Shown here one piece after another: positions 10,807-20,767 of a DNA stretch of 64,000 nt (positions are counted from its first letter, which is position 1; each line of letters starts with the position of its first letter). The position numbers were made by a program, and so were the translations under genes. The stretch is taken from contig DAIDGR010000042.1 in assembly GCA_027452265.1 (NCBI GenBank), positions 40,640 through 104,639 on the forward strand, given 5' to 3'. The DNA comes from Caulobacteraceae bacterium (GTDB lineage Bacteria; Pseudomonadota; Alphaproteobacteria; Caulobacterales; Caulobacteraceae). The notes beneath the pieces are model-generated. The model did no database searches, was not told the DNA's origin, and saw only the letters and a list, made by a program, of their open reading frames with translations.

Positions 10807-12018
10807 TCAGGCCGACCGGGTGGAGTCGGGCAGGCCGAGGATGCGTTTGGAGATGATGTTGCTCTGAATTTCCTGCGAGCCGCCATAGATCGTCGTGGCC
10901 TTGCCCGAGAGCCAGCCCCGCACCGCCGCGCGCTCTTCGTCGGTAAAGGCCTCGCCCTCCCAGCCCAGGCCCTGGGCGCCCATGATCTCCAGGGTCAGCT
11001 CCGCCTTACGCTGGCCGATCTGGGTGCCTGAGTTCTTCATGATCGACGTCGTGGCGCTGGGATTGAGGTTGCCCTTGGCCTCGGCCGCCGCCCGGGCGAG
11101 GGTCAGGCTGTGCGCCTTGGCGTCGATCCCGTTCTGCGCCACCCGCACGCGCAGATCGGCGTCGGCGATCGACCCGTCCGCTTCGCGCAGGGCGTAATCG
11201 GATGCGATGTCGGGAAGGGCCCGGGCCCCGCCCATGACCCGTCCCCCGCCCTGGCCCGAGCGTTCGTGCTGCAGCAGGCGCTTGGCCACGGTCCAGCCGC
11301 CGTTCAACGGCCCGACCATGTCGTTCTTTTCCACCCGCGCGTCGGTGAAGAAGGTCTCGCAGAAGGGCGAATTGCCGGCGATCAGCTTGATCGGCCGCGT
11401 TTCAACCCCGGGCTGGTGCATGTGGATCAGGACGAAGCTGATGCCCTCATGCTTCTTGCTTGGATCGGTGCGCACCAGGCAGAAGCACCAGTCGGCCCAC
11501 TGCGCCCCGGAGGTCCAGATCTTCTGGCCGTTGATCCGCCAATGATCGCCGGCGTCTTCGCACTTGGTGGCGAGGGAGGCGAGGTCGGAGCCCGCCCCCG
11601 GTTCGGAATAGCCCTGGCACCAGCGCACCTCACCCCGGACGATGGGCGGAATGTGGCGTTGCTTCTGCTCTTCGGTCCCATATTCGAGAAGGGTGGGGCC
11701 GAACATGCTTGTGCCCATGCCGACGATCGGATTGACGGCGCCGATGGCCGCCATTTCCTGCTGAAGCACCCGGGCCTGAGCCGGCGAGAGGCCGCCTCCG
11801 CCATAGGCGCTCGGCCAGGTCGGCGCCCCCCACCCCTTGGCCCCCATGCGGCTCTTCCACAGAGCGTAATCGCCCTTGGGCTTTTCTCCGCCCATATAGA
11901 CCTCGGCGAGGTCCGGATCGCCGCGCAGGGAGGCCGGGAAGTTCGCCTCAAGCCAGGCGCGGGCCTCCTGCCGAAACGTCTCCAGCTCCGCATTTTGGCC
12001 TGCTGTTCCGTCCGCCAT
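10807..12018 (-). CDS. Acyl-CoA dehydrogenase (second gene of the operon)
   Basis: Acyl-CoA dehydrogenase of 403 residues and near-paralogue of the downstream gene. Motifs: RWCQGYSEPGAGSDLAS, KIWTSGAQWADW, and IYGGSQEIQ near the C-terminus, where Gly replaces the standard catalytic Glu. Glu252 in LLQHERSG is the probable base. The frame stays open upstream, but the ATG at 12018 is chosen because GAGGAGA lies just upstream and the alignment with its paralogues begins here. Gaps to neighbours are 91 bp upstream and 45 bp downstream, in keeping with one transcript. Confidence 0.9.
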   Translation of the reverse strand: MADGTAGQNAELETFRQEARAWLEANFPASLRGDPDLAEVYMGGEKPKGDYALWKSRMGAKGWGAPTWPSAYGGGGLSPAQARVLQQEMAAIGAVNPIVGMGTSMFGPTLLEYGTEEQKQRHIPPIVRGEVRWCQGYSEPGAGSDLASLATKCEDAGDHWRINGQKIWTSGAQWADWCFCLVRTDPSKKHEGISFVLIHMHQPGVETRPIKLIAGNSPFCETFFTDARVEKNDMVGPLNGGWTVAKRLLQHERSGQGGGRVMGGARALPDIASDYALREADGSIADADLRVRVAQNGIDAKAHSLTLARAAAEAKGNLNPSATTSIMKNSGTQIGQRKAELTLEIMGAQGLGWEGEAFTDEERAAVRGWLSGKATTIYGGSQEIQSNIISKRILGLPDSTRSA

Positions 12019-12109
12019 CCTGGTCTCTCCTCTCATCCTCGGCGCCGCGTGGTCGCGGTCTTGGCCGTGTCCGGCTTGGTCGTATGGGGGCGCCTGGTCT
12101 GGCGACCGT

Positions 12110-13333
12110 CTATTTGGGGTCTGGCAGGTTGAGCACCCGCTTGGCCACGACGTTGAGATTGACCTCCGAGGTGCCGCCCTCGATGGAGTTGCCCTTGGAC
12201 CGGAGCCAGCCATGGGTGGCCAGCAGCTCCGCGGGCGTAAAGCCCTCGCCCTCCCAGCCCAGGCCCTGATGTCCCATGGCCTCGACCATCAGTTCGCCCC
12301 GCTGCTGCGCCAAGGCCGCGGCGGCGTATTTGATGATCGAAGTCGCCGCGGAAGGCCCATTGCCGGCGCTCGACTCCGCGGCCACCCGCGCCAGGGTCAG
12401 GTAGAAGGCGCGGAAATCCATCTTGTTCTGAGCGACGCGGGCCCGCAGGTCGCGATCAATCAGGGCGCCCGAGGCGTCCACCGGGTTGTAACTCTTGGCC
12501 ACCTCCGAGAGGTCCGCCGCCGAGCCGCCCGCCACACCGCCCCCGCCAAATCCGCCGGAGATGTTCTGGCGCTCATACTGCAGCAGCCTCTTGGCGATTT
12601 CCCAACCGCCATTGAGGCGCCCGACGAGGTTGTCCTTGGGAACCTTCACGTCGGTGAAGAAGGTCTCGCAGAACGGACTCTCCCCAGAGATCAGCTTGAT
12701 CGGCCGTGTCTCCACGCCCGGCGTGGTCATGTCGATCAGGACAAAGCTGATGCCCTCATGTTTTTTAGAGGTGTCGGTCCGCACCAGGCAGAAACACCAG
12801 TCGGCCTTGTTGGCGTAGGAGGTCCAGATTTTCTGGCCGTTGATCAACCAGTGGTCGCCCTTGTCCTCGCAGCGGGTCTGGAGGGAGGCGAGGTCGGATC
12901 CTGCGCCGGGCTCCGAATAGCCCTGGCACCAGCGGATCTCGCCGCGGACAATCCGCGGCAGGTGGGTCCTTTTCTGCGCCTCGGTGGCGTATTCGAGCAG
13001 AACAGGCCCCAGCATCCACAGGCCAAACGAGGCCAGGGGTGTGCGGCAACGGGCCGCGGCCAGCTCCTGATCCAGGGCCCGGGCCTCCGCCGCGCTCAGT
13101 CCCGCCCCGCCATAGGCCTTGGGCCAAGTCGGCGCGGTGTAGCCCTTTTCGGCGCACCGGCGCATCCAGAGGATTTGCGGGTCCTCGCTCTGGGCGAAAG
13201 CCCGTCCGCCCCAGATGGCTTCCGGATCGGTTGGCGCCTTCGCCTCGCGCAAGGCCGCCGGATAGGCCTCCTCGATCCAGGCGCGGACCCCGACACGGAA
13301 CCCGTCCAGCTCGCCGCCGCCGAAATCGGCCAT
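12110..13333 (-). CDS. Acyl-CoA dehydrogenase (first gene of the operon)
   Basis: Acyl-CoA dehydrogenase of 407 residues. It shares RWCQGYSEPGAGSDLAS and KIWTSYANKADW with its downstream paralogues but is more divergent: the C-terminus reads IEGGTSEVNLNVVAKRVLNL. The canonical Glu is replaced by Gly and Glu254 (LLQYERQN) is the likely base. The start at ATG 13333 is supported by GGAG seven nt upstream; an in-frame ATG five codons earlier overlaps that site. It is first in a four-gene leftward operon behind the promoter at 13346-13392. Three large subunits with one small one suggests alternative pairings or distinct chain-length steps (inference). Confidence 0.9.
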   Translation of the reverse strand: MADFGGGELDGFRVGVRAWIEEAYPAALREAKAPTDPEAIWGGRAFAQSEDPQILWMRRCAEKGYTAPTWPKAYGGAGLSAAEARALDQELAAARCRTPLASFGLWMLGPVLLEYATEAQKRTHLPRIVRGEIRWCQGYSEPGAGSDLASLQTRCEDKGDHWLINGQKIWTSYANKADWCFCLVRTDTSKKHEGISFVLIDMTTPGVETRPIKLISGESPFCETFFTDVKVPKDNLVGRLNGGWEIAKRLLQYERQNISGGFGGGGVAGGSAADLSEVAKSYNPVDASGALIDRDLRARVAQNKMDFRAFYLTLARVAAESSAGNGPSAATSIIKYAAAALAQQRGELMVEAMGHQGLGWEGEGFTPAELLATHGWLRSKGNSIEGGTSEVNLNVVAKRVLNLPDPK

Positions 13334-13345
13334 GGCGCGTCTCCT

Positions 13346-13392
13346 CAAACGTTTGTTCTAATTCACTCTAGCGAGCGGCGGACGCGGTGCAA
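13346..13392 (-). promoter_or_regulatory. Promoter and palindromic operator of the acyl-CoA dehydrogenase operon
   Basis: On the minus strand a -35 TTGCAC (13387-13392) and -10 TAGAGT (13365-13370) are separated by 16 bp. About ten bases further downstream is the perfect 10-bp palindrome CAAACGTTTG (13346-13355), which would fall at about +3 to +13, a classic repressor position just before the ribosome-binding site at 13341-13344. The half-sites resemble those of PsrA/FadR-type TetR regulators of fatty-acid oxidation (CAAAC...GTTTG), though those usually have a 2-4 bp spacer. The assignment is inferred from sequence. Confidence 0.5.
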
Positions 13393-13471
13393 GTCGCCGC
13401 TGACCCGCGCCGGCCTTGGGGGACGTTCCCATCGTGCTGCGCGTTTGCCCCTTCGTCGCCCCAGGGGTTCA

Positions 13472-13499
13472 TTGACTTCGCGGCCGCCTTCGCCTAACA
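13472..13499 (+). promoter_or_regulatory. Sigma-70-type promoter for rpmH
   Basis: TTGACT (13472-13477), a 16-bp spacer and CTAACA (13494-13499) match the vegetative promoter pattern of Caulobacter (TTGAC then GCTANAWC-like). Transcription would begin near 13506, leaving a leader of about 60 nt before rpmH. It is divergent from the dehydrogenase promoter about 80 bp away. Confidence 0.55.
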
Positions 13500-13566
13500 G
13501 CCGCCGCTCGAAATTCGCAAGCGGCGCAACCCGGTCGCGTCGCCGGTTACCTTTTGGAGAATGGTC

Positions 13567-13701
13567 GTGAAGCGGACCTATCAGCCCTCAAGACTGGTGC
13601 GGAAGCGTCGCCACGGCTTTCGGACTCGCATGGCTACCAAGAATGGCCGCAAGGTTGTCGCCCGTCGCCGCGCACGCGGCCGCAAGCGTCTGACCGCCTA
13701 A
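13567..13701 (+). CDS. rpmH: 50S ribosomal protein L34
   Basis: The reading frame gives the full L34 sequence: [20 protein letters not shown] at the N-terminus, then [10 protein letters not shown] and ending [10 protein letters not shown]. With the GTG at 13567 the protein is exactly 44 residues, the usual L34 length, and GGAGA at 13556-13560 is correctly spaced (6 nt). An in-frame ATG at 13561 directly abuts that site, so it is a poor start. It binds 23S rRNA in the large subunit. The rpmH-rnpA-yidC order is the common bacterial arrangement; rnpA starts 90 bp downstream. It is short and easily missed. Confidence 0.95.
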   Translation: MKRTYQPSRLVRKRRHGFRTRMATKNGRKVVARRRARGRKRLTA

Positions 13702-13791
13702 GACTGTCCTTCCAAACGCCCGTCGACCGCGAGCGGTGGGCGTGATCGTGCGAGCAAGGCCCTTCAGCCCCTTGGGTGAGGCTTCGCGCCG

Positions 13792-14223
13792 ATGACCGCT
13801 CCTCCCGACATCGTCATGCTGAAGCGCCGCGCGGACTTTCTCGCCGCGGCTCAGGGCGTCAAGGCGGCCTACGGAGCGGTGTCAGGTCAGGCCCGGCTCC
13901 GCGCCGACGCCCAGGATCACGTTCGTATCGGCTTCACGGCCACCCGCCGGATTGGCGGGGCGGTGGTGCGCAATCGCGCCAAGCGCCGTCTGCGCGAAGC
14001 GGCCCGGGCCCTCGCGCCTCTTCATGTCCTGCCCGGTTGCGACTATGTACTCCTCGCCCGGGGCGGGACACCGACCCGGCCCTGGCCGTCTCTGCTTGAT
14101 GATATGGCGCGCACCCTTCGTCGGCTGTCTGCGGATCTTCGCGGCGCCGACGCTGGGGGCGGGCCCGGCGCAGACGCCCGGGGCGATTCTTCACGTCCAG
14201 ATCAGGTCCGCGCCTCGCCATGA
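13792..14223 (+). CDS. rnpA: Ribonuclease P protein component
   Basis: Basic 143-residue protein that assists the RNase P RNA in 5' processing of tRNA precursors. It carries FLAAAQGVKAAYG, the central beta-strand IGFTATRRIGGAVVRNRAKR with the RNR-type motif (NRAKRRLREA), and a basic helix. The C-terminal 20 or so residues are a low-complexity Gly/Ala/Asp tail not needed for the fold. Its stop overlaps the yidC start (ATGA), showing translational coupling. Confidence 0.93.
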   Translation: MTAPPDIVMLKRRADFLAAAQGVKAAYGAVSGQARLRADAQDHVRIGFTATRRIGGAVVRNRAKRRLREAARALAPLHVLPGCDYVLLARGGTPTRPWPSLLDDMARTLRRLSADLRGADAGGGPGADARGDSSRPDQVRASP

Positions 14224-16055
14224 ATGAAGACACGCGCAATCTCGTCACCTTCGGGGTGATCGCGGCGCTACTGATCCTTGCATACCAGACCTTCGTCGTC
14301 GGTCCGCAGGAGCGCAAGGCGCTGTTGCTTCACCCGGCGGCGGCCTCGGCCGGCAAGACGGCGGGGGTCGCCCCGACCACGGCCAAGCCGGCCAATGCGG
14401 GGGCCGGCGCCCTGGGCGCCACGGCGGCCCGACCTTCCCTCTCGCGCCAGGCGGCGCTGGCCCTCAGCCCGCGGGTGACCATCGACACTCCGTCCCTGAT
14501 CGGTTCGGTCAATCTGCGCGGCGGACGGCTCGATGACCTGTCGCTGAAGGGCTATCACGATGAGGTCTCCAACACCTCGCCGCTGGTGGACCTCTTGCGG
14601 CCCGAGGGCGCGCAGGACGCCTATTTCGCCCAGACCGGCTGGGTCGGGGCCAACGCCGCGGGGCTGCCCAACGCCCAGAGCCTTTGGACGGTCAAGGCGG
14701 GCGGCGATCTCGCGCCAGGCCACCCTCTGGTTCTGACCTACACGGCGGCTGACGGACTGGTCTTCACCCGAACCCTCGCCGTGGATGACAAGTTCATGTT
14801 CACCATCACCGACGCCGTGGCCAATCCCACGGGTCAGGCGGTGACCCTGGCGCCCTACGTCTCGGTACAGCGCGACGGCCTGCCCGAGGGCCTCGGCAAG
14901 TCCGGGATCGTGCACGAAGGGGCCATCGGGGTGCTTGGCGAGGACAGCCCCCGGCTCAGGCTCTCCGCCTATAAGGCCTGGAAGAAGAAGGGCGAGCTCG
15001 ACTGGAGCTCCAAGGGCGGATGGCTCGGCGTCACCGACAAGTATTGGATGACGGCCTTTGCGCCCAGCCAGACCGCGCCGATCGCCGCCCAGGCCAGGGT
15101 CACCTCCGATCCGGCCAGCGGCCTCGACATCTATCAGACGAGCTATGTCGGCCAGGCCATCACCCTCGCGCCTGGGCAAGAGACCCAGGTGCAGAATCAC
15201 CTCTTCGCCGGGGCCAAGACGGTGCCGGTGCTCAAGGGCTATTCGAAAGCCCTGCACATTCCGAGGTTCGATGACGCGGTGGACTGGGGCTGGCTCTGGT
15301 TCCTGACCAAGCCGATTTTCTCCTTGGTGGAGTTTTTCTACACGCACACGGGCAATTTCGGCGTCGCCATCCTGCTGCTCACGGTGGTGATCCGCGTGGT
15401 CACCTTCCCGCTCGCCAATCGCGGCTACGAGATGGGGGTGAAGATGCGGCGCATCCAGCCTGAGCTGCAGGCGCTGCAGAAGCGCCACAAGGACGATCCC
15501 CAGGCGCTGCAGAAGGACATGATGGCGCTCTATCAGCGCGAAAAGGTCAATCCTGTGAGCGGTTGCGTGCCGACGCTCTTCACGATCCCGCTGTTCTATT
15601 CCCTGACCAAGATCTTCACCGTGACCATCGAGATGCGCCACGCGCCGTTCTTTGGCTGGATTCACGACCTGTCGGCGCGCGACCCGACGACCATCCTCAA
15701 CCTGTTCGGCCTGATCCCCTGGGATCCGTCCCTGACGCCCTTGATCGGCGGCGTTCTGGGCGGGATGCTGCACATTGGCGTCTGGCCCCTCGCCTATGGC
15801 CTCGCGATCTGGCTCAGCCAGTCCATGACCCCCATGACCGGGGTCGATCCGGCGCAGCAGGCGGTGATGAAGTTCATGCCGATCCTCTTTACCTTCATCA
15901 TGGCGCAGTATTCGGTCGGTCTCCTGATCTACTGGACCTGGTCGAGCCTGATCACCATCCTGCAGCAATATGTGCTGATGCGGCGGTTCAAGGTCGACAA
16001 TCCGATCGATGACTTTTTCCATCGCTTCGGCGCGGCCCGGGCCAAGGCCGGTTGA
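14220..16055 (+). CDS. yidC: Membrane protein insertase YidC
   Basis: Inner-membrane insertase/chaperone of 611 residues. The N-terminal TM segment ([20 protein letters not shown], about residues 9-28) is followed by an Ala-rich linker, the large periplasmic beta-domain (about 85-350) and the conserved 60KD_IMP core with five further TM segments, beginning at [20 protein letters not shown] and including the cytoplasmic coiled hairpin around [20 protein letters not shown]. The start is ATG 14220, overlapping rnpA. It inserts membrane proteins alone or with SecYEG. It is followed immediately by yihA. Confidence 0.95.
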   Translation: MNEDTRNLVTFGVIAALLILAYQTFVVGPQERKALLLHPAAASAGKTAGVAPTTAKPANAGAGALGATAARPSLSRQAALALSPRVTIDTPSLIGSVNLRGGRLDDLSLKGYHDEVSNTSPLVDLLRPEGAQDAYFAQTGWVGANAAGLPNAQSLWTVKAGGDLAPGHPLVLTYTAADGLVFTRTLAVDDKFMFTITDAVANPTGQAVTLAPYVSVQRDGLPEGLGKSGIVHEGAIGVLGEDSPRLRLSAYKAWKKKGELDWSSKGGWLGVTDKYWMTAFAPSQTAPIAAQARVTSDPASGLDIYQTSYVGQAITLAPGQETQVQNHLFAGAKTVPVLKGYSKALHIPRFDDAVDWGWLWFLTKPIFSLVEFFYTHTGNFGVAILLLTVVIRVVTFPLANRGYEMGVKMRRIQPELQALQKRHKDDPQALQKDMMALYQREKVNPVSGCVPTLFTIPLFYSLTKIFTVTIEMRHAPFFGWIHDLSARDPTTILNLFGLIPWDPSLTPLIGGVLGGMLHIGVWPLAYGLAIWLSQSMTPMTGVDPAQQAVMKFMPILFTFIMAQYSVGLLIYWTWSSLITILQQYVLMRRFKVDNPIDDFFHRFGAARAKAG

Positions 16056-16057
16056 GC

Positions 16058-16738
16058 ATGGCCGGGACCAGCCGCAAGGACGGTCTCGCGGGCAGCCATC
16101 CGGACGCCGAATTCAGCCCCGAGGAGATCGAGGCCGCGCGCGTCGCCTTCGCCCGGCCGGTGAACTTTCTGCTGGGCGTCGCGTCCCTGGACGGCCTTCC
16201 GGACATGAGCCTGCCGGAGGTGGCCTTCGCGGGTCGGTCCAACGTCGGCAAGTCGTCCCTGATCAACGCCCTCACCAGCCAGCGCCAGCTCGCCCGGGCC
16301 TCCACCGAACCCGGCCGCACGCGGGAGGTGAACATGTTCCTCCTGGATGGCCGCCTGCGCCTTGTGGACCTCCCGGGCTACGGCTTCGCCAAGGCGTCCA
16401 AGGGGACGGTGCGACGGTTTCAGGATCTCGGTCGGGCCTATCTGCGCGGACGACCGAACCTGAAGCGGGTCTATCTCCTGATCGACTCCCGCCACGGCCT
16501 CAAGAGCGAGGATGACGCGGCCCTGGCGGCCCTGGATCTCGCGGCGGTGTCCTACCAGGTGGTGCTGACCAAGGCTGATAAGCTCAAGCCCGCCGAGCAG
16601 ACGGCGGTCGTCGCCGCGACCCTCAAGGCCTTGTCGCGCCGTCCGGCGGCGTTTCCTCGCATCACCCTGACCTCGGCCGAGACCGGCGCGGGCATGGCCG
16701 ATCTGCGGGCTGAAGTGTTACGGGCCGGTTTCGCATGA
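16058..16738 (+). CDS. yihA: Ribosome biogenesis GTP-binding protein YihA/EngB
   Basis: TRAFAC-class GTPase of 226 residues needed for 50S assembly. G1 motif [15 protein letters not shown], switch segment [12 protein letters not shown]3 [10 protein letters not shown] and G4 LTKADKL are all intact. ATG 16058 lies 2 nt after the yidC stop; a TTG at 16052 overlapping that stop is an alternative. The yidC-yihA adjacency is common in alphaproteobacteria. The N-terminal 30 residues are variable. Confidence 0.93.
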   Translation: MAGTSRKDGLAGSHPDAEFSPEEIEAARVAFARPVNFLLGVASLDGLPDMSLPEVAFAGRSNVGKSSLINALTSQRQLARASTEPGRTREVNMFLLDGRLRLVDLPGYGFAKASKGTVRRFQDLGRAYLRGRPNLKRVYLLIDSRHGLKSEDDAALAALDLAAVSYQVVLTKADKLKPAEQTAVVAATLKALSRRPAAFPRITLTSAETGAGMADLRAEVLRAGFA

Positions 16739-16809
16739 CAAGCGCGGCCGCTTCCCTTATGGGCCGCTCCGCGCGCGCCTGACCCTTAGACTTCCGGGGA
16801 GCCCGATCC

Positions 16810-17727
16810 TTGACGGAGACCGACCAAGAGGCCGGCTGGGCCACCGCCCGGACCCTGGCCGAAGCCCTGCCCTATATCCAGATTCATGACCGTCAGACGG
16901 TGGTCATCAAGTATGGCGGCCACGCCATGGGGGAGGAGGAGATCGCCCGGCAGTTCGCCGCCGATGCGGTGCTGCTCAAGCTGCTCGGGGTGCGTCCGGT
17001 CGTGGTGCATGGCGGCGGCCCGCAGATTTCGCGCATGCTGGACAAGGCCGGGGTCGCCTCGACCTTCGTGGACGGGCTTCGGGTCACCGACGCCGCCACC
17101 ATGGAGGTGGCCGAAATGGTCCTGTCCGGGGCGATCAACAAGGAGATCGCCAGCTGGATCACCCAGGCCGGGGCGACCGCCGATGTCCGTGGCGTCGGCC
17201 TCTCGGGCAAGGATGCGCGTCTGATCACGGTGGAGAAGGCGACCCGCACCCGCGTCGACCCGTCCTCGCGCCTGGAGGCGGTGGTCGACCTGGGCTTTGT
17301 CGGAGAGCCCACGGAGGTCGATCCCAAGCTGATCCGCAGCCTGATCGATTCGGAGGAGGACGATTACATTCCGGTGGTCGCCCCGATCGGCGTGGCCCGG
17401 GATGGGAAGACCTACAACATCAACGCGGACACGGTGGCGGGAGCCCTGGCCGGCGCGCTCAAGGCCCGGCGGCTGCTTCTGCTCACCGATGTGCCCGGCG
17501 TGCTCGACGCCAACGGGCGGCTGATCCGCCAGCTGACGATCGCCGAGGCGAAGGCGGCGATTGCCTCCGGGGTCATCACGGGGGGCATGATTCCCAAGGT
17601 CGAGACGGCCATGGCCGCCGTGCAGGCGGGGGTCGACGGCGTGGTGATCCTCGATGGCCGCCGTTCGCACGCGATGCTGGTGGAGCTGTTCACCGAGCAC
17701 GGCGCGGGCACGCTCGTCACGCAATGA
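16810..17727 (+). CDS. argB: Acetylglutamate kinase
   Basis: Amino-acid kinase of 305 residues catalysing phosphorylation of N-acetyl-L-glutamate, the second step of arginine synthesis. Motifs: [10 protein letters not shown] (ATP/phosphate loop), [26 protein letters not shown] and LTDVPGVLD. The start is read as TTG 16810 with a GGGGAG-type site about 8 nt upstream; homologues begin at the same place. It overlaps the following HAD gene by ATGA. Other arginine genes (argD, argF) occur at 39.5-41.7 kb, so the pathway is dispersed. Confidence 0.93.
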   Translation: MTETDQEAGWATARTLAEALPYIQIHDRQTVVIKYGGHAMGEEEIARQFAADAVLLKLLGVRPVVVHGGGPQISRMLDKAGVASTFVDGLRVTDAATMEVAEMVLSGAINKEIASWITQAGATADVRGVGLSGKDARLITVEKATRTRVDPSSRLEAVVDLGFVGEPTEVDPKLIRSLIDSEEDDYIPVVAPIGVARDGKTYNINADTVAGALAGALKARRLLLLTDVPGVLDANGRLIRQLTIAEAKAAIASGVITGGMIPKVETAMAAVQAGVDGVVILDGRRSHAMLVELFTEHGAGTLVTQ

Positions 17728-18404
17728 GCCCGTCCTTGAGGCCGGGTCTGGAGCGTGCCGAGGTCTGGCTGTTCGATCTCGACAACACGCTCTACCCGCT
17801 GGACAGCGGCCTGGCGGTGCGGGTGTCGGACAGGATCACCGACTTCATCCAGGCGTTGACGGGACTGGAGCGAGACGCCGCCCGGGTCCTGCAAAAAGGC
17901 TATCTGGCGGATTACGGACTGACCCTGCGCGGTCTGATGACGCATCACGGCGTCGACCCGGACGCCTTTCACGCCGCGATCAACGATGTCGAGCTCTCCA
18001 GTCTGGCCCCTGATCCCGGGCTGGCGGCGGCCATCGCCGCCTTGCCCGGCCGCAAGCTGATCTTCACAAACGCCGACGCGGTGCACACCACGCGCGTCCT
18101 GGATCGGTTGCAGATGAGCCACCTGTTCGAAGACGTCTTCCATATCGCCCGGGCGGGGTACGAACCCAAACCGTCCGAGATCGCCTATGAGCGTCTGCTG
18201 GCGGCCACCGGGATCGACGCCGGACGCACGGTGTTCTTTGAGGATTCCGAGCGCAATCTCGCCCCGGCTGCGCGTCTGGGCATGACCACCGTTCTTGTGG
18301 GCGACCAGGCCGCGCATCCCGCCGCGCCCTTCGTCGCCTACCGTGCGCCTTCGCTTCACGCCTTCCTGACGGCGGGCGCATCAATCGAGAAGTCCCCGCC
18401 ATGA
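17724..18404 (+). CDS. HAD-superfamily pyrimidine 5'-nucleotidase
   Basis: Haloacid-dehalogenase-type phosphatase of 226 residues. Motif [10 protein letters not shown] carries the nucleophile and acid/base Asp pair; motif II is LIFTNAD; motif III/IV includes KP (residues near 153) and FFEDSERNL. The pattern matches the SDT1/YjjG-like pyrimidine 5'-nucleotidase group found between argB and dapD in many alphaproteobacteria. It overlaps both neighbours by 4 bp (ATGA), so it is translated with them. The physiological substrate is not proven by sequence. Confidence 0.85.
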   Translation: MSPSLRPGLERAEVWLFDLDNTLYPLDSGLAVRVSDRITDFIQALTGLERDAARVLQKGYLADYGLTLRGLMTHHGVDPDAFHAAINDVELSSLAPDPGLAAAIAALPGRKLIFTNADAVHTTRVLDRLQMSHLFEDVFHIARAGYEPKPSEIAYERLLAATGIDAGRTVFFEDSERNLAPAARLGMTTVLVGDQAAHPAAPFVAYRAPSLHAFLTAGASIEKSPP

Positions 18405-19237
18405 GCCATTCTGACGACATCCGCACCGAGATCGAGGCCGGTTGGGCGCGGCGCGACAGCGTCAACCCGCAGACGCGCGGCGCCTTGCGCGAAGCGGTGG
18501 AGGCGGCGCTCCAGGGGCTCGACGACGGGTCCCTGCGTGTGGCCGAGAAGACCGCCGAGGGCTGGACGACCCACACCTGGTTGAAGGAGGCGATTCTGCT
18601 GTCCTTCCGCCTGGAGGCCTCGCGGCTGATGGGGCTTGACGGCGCCGCCGTGGGGCCCTGGTGGGACAAGATCCCCAGCAAATTCGAGGGCTGGGATGCG
18701 ACCCGCTTCGCCGCCGCCGGATTCCGCGCGGTTCCCGGCGCGGTGGTGCGGCGCGGGGCCTATGTGGCGCCTGGCGCGGTGTTGATGCCGAGCTTCGTCA
18801 ATATCGGCGCTCATGTCGGCGAGGAGACCATGGTCGACACCTGGGCCACGGTCGGATCCTGCGCCCAGATCGGCCGGGGCGTGCATCTCTCGGGCGGCGC
18901 GGGGATTGGCGGGGTTCTGGAGCCGCTCCAGGCGGCCCCCACCATCATCGAGGACAACTGCTTTATCGGCGCCCGCTCGGAGGTGGCCGAGGGGGTGATC
19001 GTCGGCGAAGGCTCGGTGCTGTCCATGGGCGTGTTCCTGACCGCCTCCACCCGCATCGTCGATCGCAAAACCGGCGAGGTGCATCGCGGCCGTGTGCCGC
19101 CCTATTCGGTGGTGGTGCCCGGCAGCCTGCCCGATCCGCATGGCGCCGGTCCCAGTCTCGCCTGCGCCGTGATCGTCAAGACGGTCGACGCCCAGACCCG
19201 CTCAAAGACCAGCATCAACGAGCTGTTGCGCGACTGA
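18401..19237 (+). CDS. dapD: 2,3,4,5-tetrahydropyridine-2,6-dicarboxylate N-succinyltransferase
   Basis: Left-handed beta-helix acyltransferase of 278 residues that succinylates tetrahydrodipicolinate in the lysine/diaminopimelate pathway. The hexapeptide-repeat region spans about residues 105-235 ([40 protein letters not shown]). DapD-specific blocks are FRLEASRLM and [13 protein letters not shown]. It is translationally coupled to the HAD gene. dapE, often next, is absent here; the next gene is on the other strand. Confidence 0.95.
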   Translation: MSHSDDIRTEIEAGWARRDSVNPQTRGALREAVEAALQGLDDGSLRVAEKTAEGWTTHTWLKEAILLSFRLEASRLMGLDGAAVGPWWDKIPSKFEGWDATRFAAAGFRAVPGAVVRRGAYVAPGAVLMPSFVNIGAHVGEETMVDTWATVGSCAQIGRGVHLSGGAGIGGVLEPLQAAPTIIEDNCFIGARSEVAEGVIVGEGSVLSMGVFLTASTRIVDRKTGEVHRGRVPPYSVVVPGSLPDPHGAGPSLACAVIVKTVDAQTRSKTSINELLRD

Positions 19238-19261
19238 GGGGCGACCTCAGGCGCCCGAATC

Positions 19262-20518
19262 CTAGTCCCGCCGCCTCTGGCCGCGTCCGCGCCCGGCGGC
19301 GAGGGCCAGGGCGATGGCGGGGGCGACGATCCCCGCGCCCAGGAAATAGGGCGCGTTCACGTTGATGCCGGAGAAGACCAGGGCCATGCCCTGGGGGCCG
19401 ACGAACCGGGCCAGCGCGCTGGCGGCGTTGTTCAGGCCCATGATCTGGCCCTGGTTGTCGGCGTCGATGCTGCGCGAGATCAGGGCCCCGGTATTGGGAA
19501 AGGCGATCGAGGAGAAGAGACTCATGGTCGCCATCAGGGTGTAGGTGACCACGCCGCCATCGCCGATGAGGGGCTGGAGGAGGAGAGCGACCGACGTTCC
19601 CACCATGCCCACGGCCAGCATGCGGGCCTCGCCAAATCGCTTGGACAGGGTCCCGGTGAGGAAGAACTGGGTGGGCGAGGCGATCAGGCCCGACAGGCCG
19701 AACACGAAGCCGACCTGGCGCGGCTGCCAGTCGAAGCGGTGATGAGCCCAGAGCGGGAAGATCGACTCGATGCCAGAAAACGCAAATCCGACGGTAAAGG
19801 TGAGCAGAATCAAAGGCCCGACCACCGGGTGGCGCACGGCATAGCCGAACATGCGCCAGCGGCTGGGTTGGGGCCCACGGGTCTTGCGATCGCGACTCTC
19901 ACGAACCAGAAGGAAGACGCCCAGCGCAGCGGCCGCGGCCAGGCCCGAGGCGGCCAGGAGCGGGATCTGGAAGCCCAGCGGCCCCAGGGACGGTTTGGCC
20001 AGGCTGCCGCCGACGAAGGGCCCCAGGATGAAGCCGATATTGTAGGCCGCCCCGATCTTGGAGATGCGTCCGGCCCGGTCTTCAGGCGCGCTGACATCGG
20101 CGATATAGCCCTGAACCACGGAGCCATTGCCCGCCGCCATGCCGCCAAAGAAGCGAATGATGAAGGCGAAATAGATGTTCGGCGCGAAGGCCAGGAGGCC
20201 ATAGCAGGCGCAGTTGGCCAGAAGGGTGGAGACCAGGATCGGCTTGCGGCCGATACGGTCCGACAGGCGCCCCCAGAAGGGCTCGCCCCAGAACGAACCC
20301 ATGGAATAGGCCGAGAAAATCAGGGCGATCTGCCAGGGCGCGGCATGGAACGAGGCCCCATAGAAGGGCAACAACGGCACCACCACGCCAAAGCCGAGCA
20401 TGTTGATGAACATGACCGACAGCAGGGTGTAGAGCGCCGCGTCGGAACGCTTGGGAGCGGCCTGGGGCGCGACCTCTCCCGCCGCCTCCGTGTCCGTATG
20501 ACCCGTCGATCCGCTCAT
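19262..20518 (-). CDS. MFS transporter (TetA-like 12-TM drug/H+ antiporter family)
   Basis: Major facilitator protein of about 418 residues with twelve predicted membrane segments. TM1 is followed by the antiporter-like motif GFGVVVPLLPFYG, the loop 2-3 motif A is GRLSDRIGRKP, and motif C-like IGAAYNIGFILGPFVGG lies in TM5. A shorter loop separates the two halves. The ATG at 20518 is preferred; an upstream in-frame TTG (20554) would add 12 residues. The arrangement is typical of the TCR/Tet-type multidrug branch; the substrate is unknown. It stands alone, convergent with dapD. Confidence 0.85.
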   Translation of the reverse strand: MSGSTGHTDTEAAGEVAPQAAPKRSDAALYTLLSVMFINMLGFGVVVPLLPFYGASFHAAPWQIALIFSAYSMGSFWGEPFWGRLSDRIGRKPILVSTLLANCACYGLLAFAPNIYFAFIIRFFGGMAAGNGSVVQGYIADVSAPEDRAGRISKIGAAYNIGFILGPFVGGSLAKPSLGPLGFQIPLLAASGLAAAAALGVFLLVRESRDRKTRGPQPSRWRMFGYAVRHPVVGPLILLTFTVGFAFSGIESIFPLWAHHRFDWQPRQVGFVFGLSGLIASPTQFFLTGTLSKRFGEARMLAVGMVGTSVALLLQPLIGDGGVVTYTLMATMSLFSSIAFPNTGALISRSIDADNQGQIMGLNNAASALARFVGPQGMALVFSGINVNAPYFLGAGIVAPAIALALAAGRGRGQRRRD

Positions 20519-20613
20519 GCTTCTGGCCTTAACCGCGCTCGCCCCGCACGACAACGGGGCGAGGTCACCCTTTTGGGAGCGGGGACCTGGCCCAGAGCGC
20601 GTCTATAACTTTC

Positions 20614-20643
20614 TGTAAAATCGCCGCTTTCGATTGAAGGCGG
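20614..20643 (-). terminator. Probable intrinsic terminator downstream of infC
   Basis: On the minus strand an 8-bp stem (CCGCCTTC / GAAAGCGG, one G-U pair) with an AATC loop is followed by CGATTTTA. It lies about 125 nt after the infC stop and upstream of the MFS gene. The T-run is short, so termination may be partial. Apart from this hairpin I see nothing in 20519-20767. Confidence 0.45.
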
Positions 20644-20767
20644 ATGTCGTCGATAGGCCAGCGGACGACCAGGATCGCCGCATCTTGGGCCGCGTTCAGG
20701 TCACGTCCAGGTCGCCTGAGGGTCTTTCCGAGAAGGCATCAGGGACGGATCAGGACCAAGAGCCGCC

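Noticed and set aside
14268..16022. 584-codon minus-strand frame opposite yidC
   Set aside because: Antisense artefact; yidC on the plus strand is complete and coupled to neighbours.
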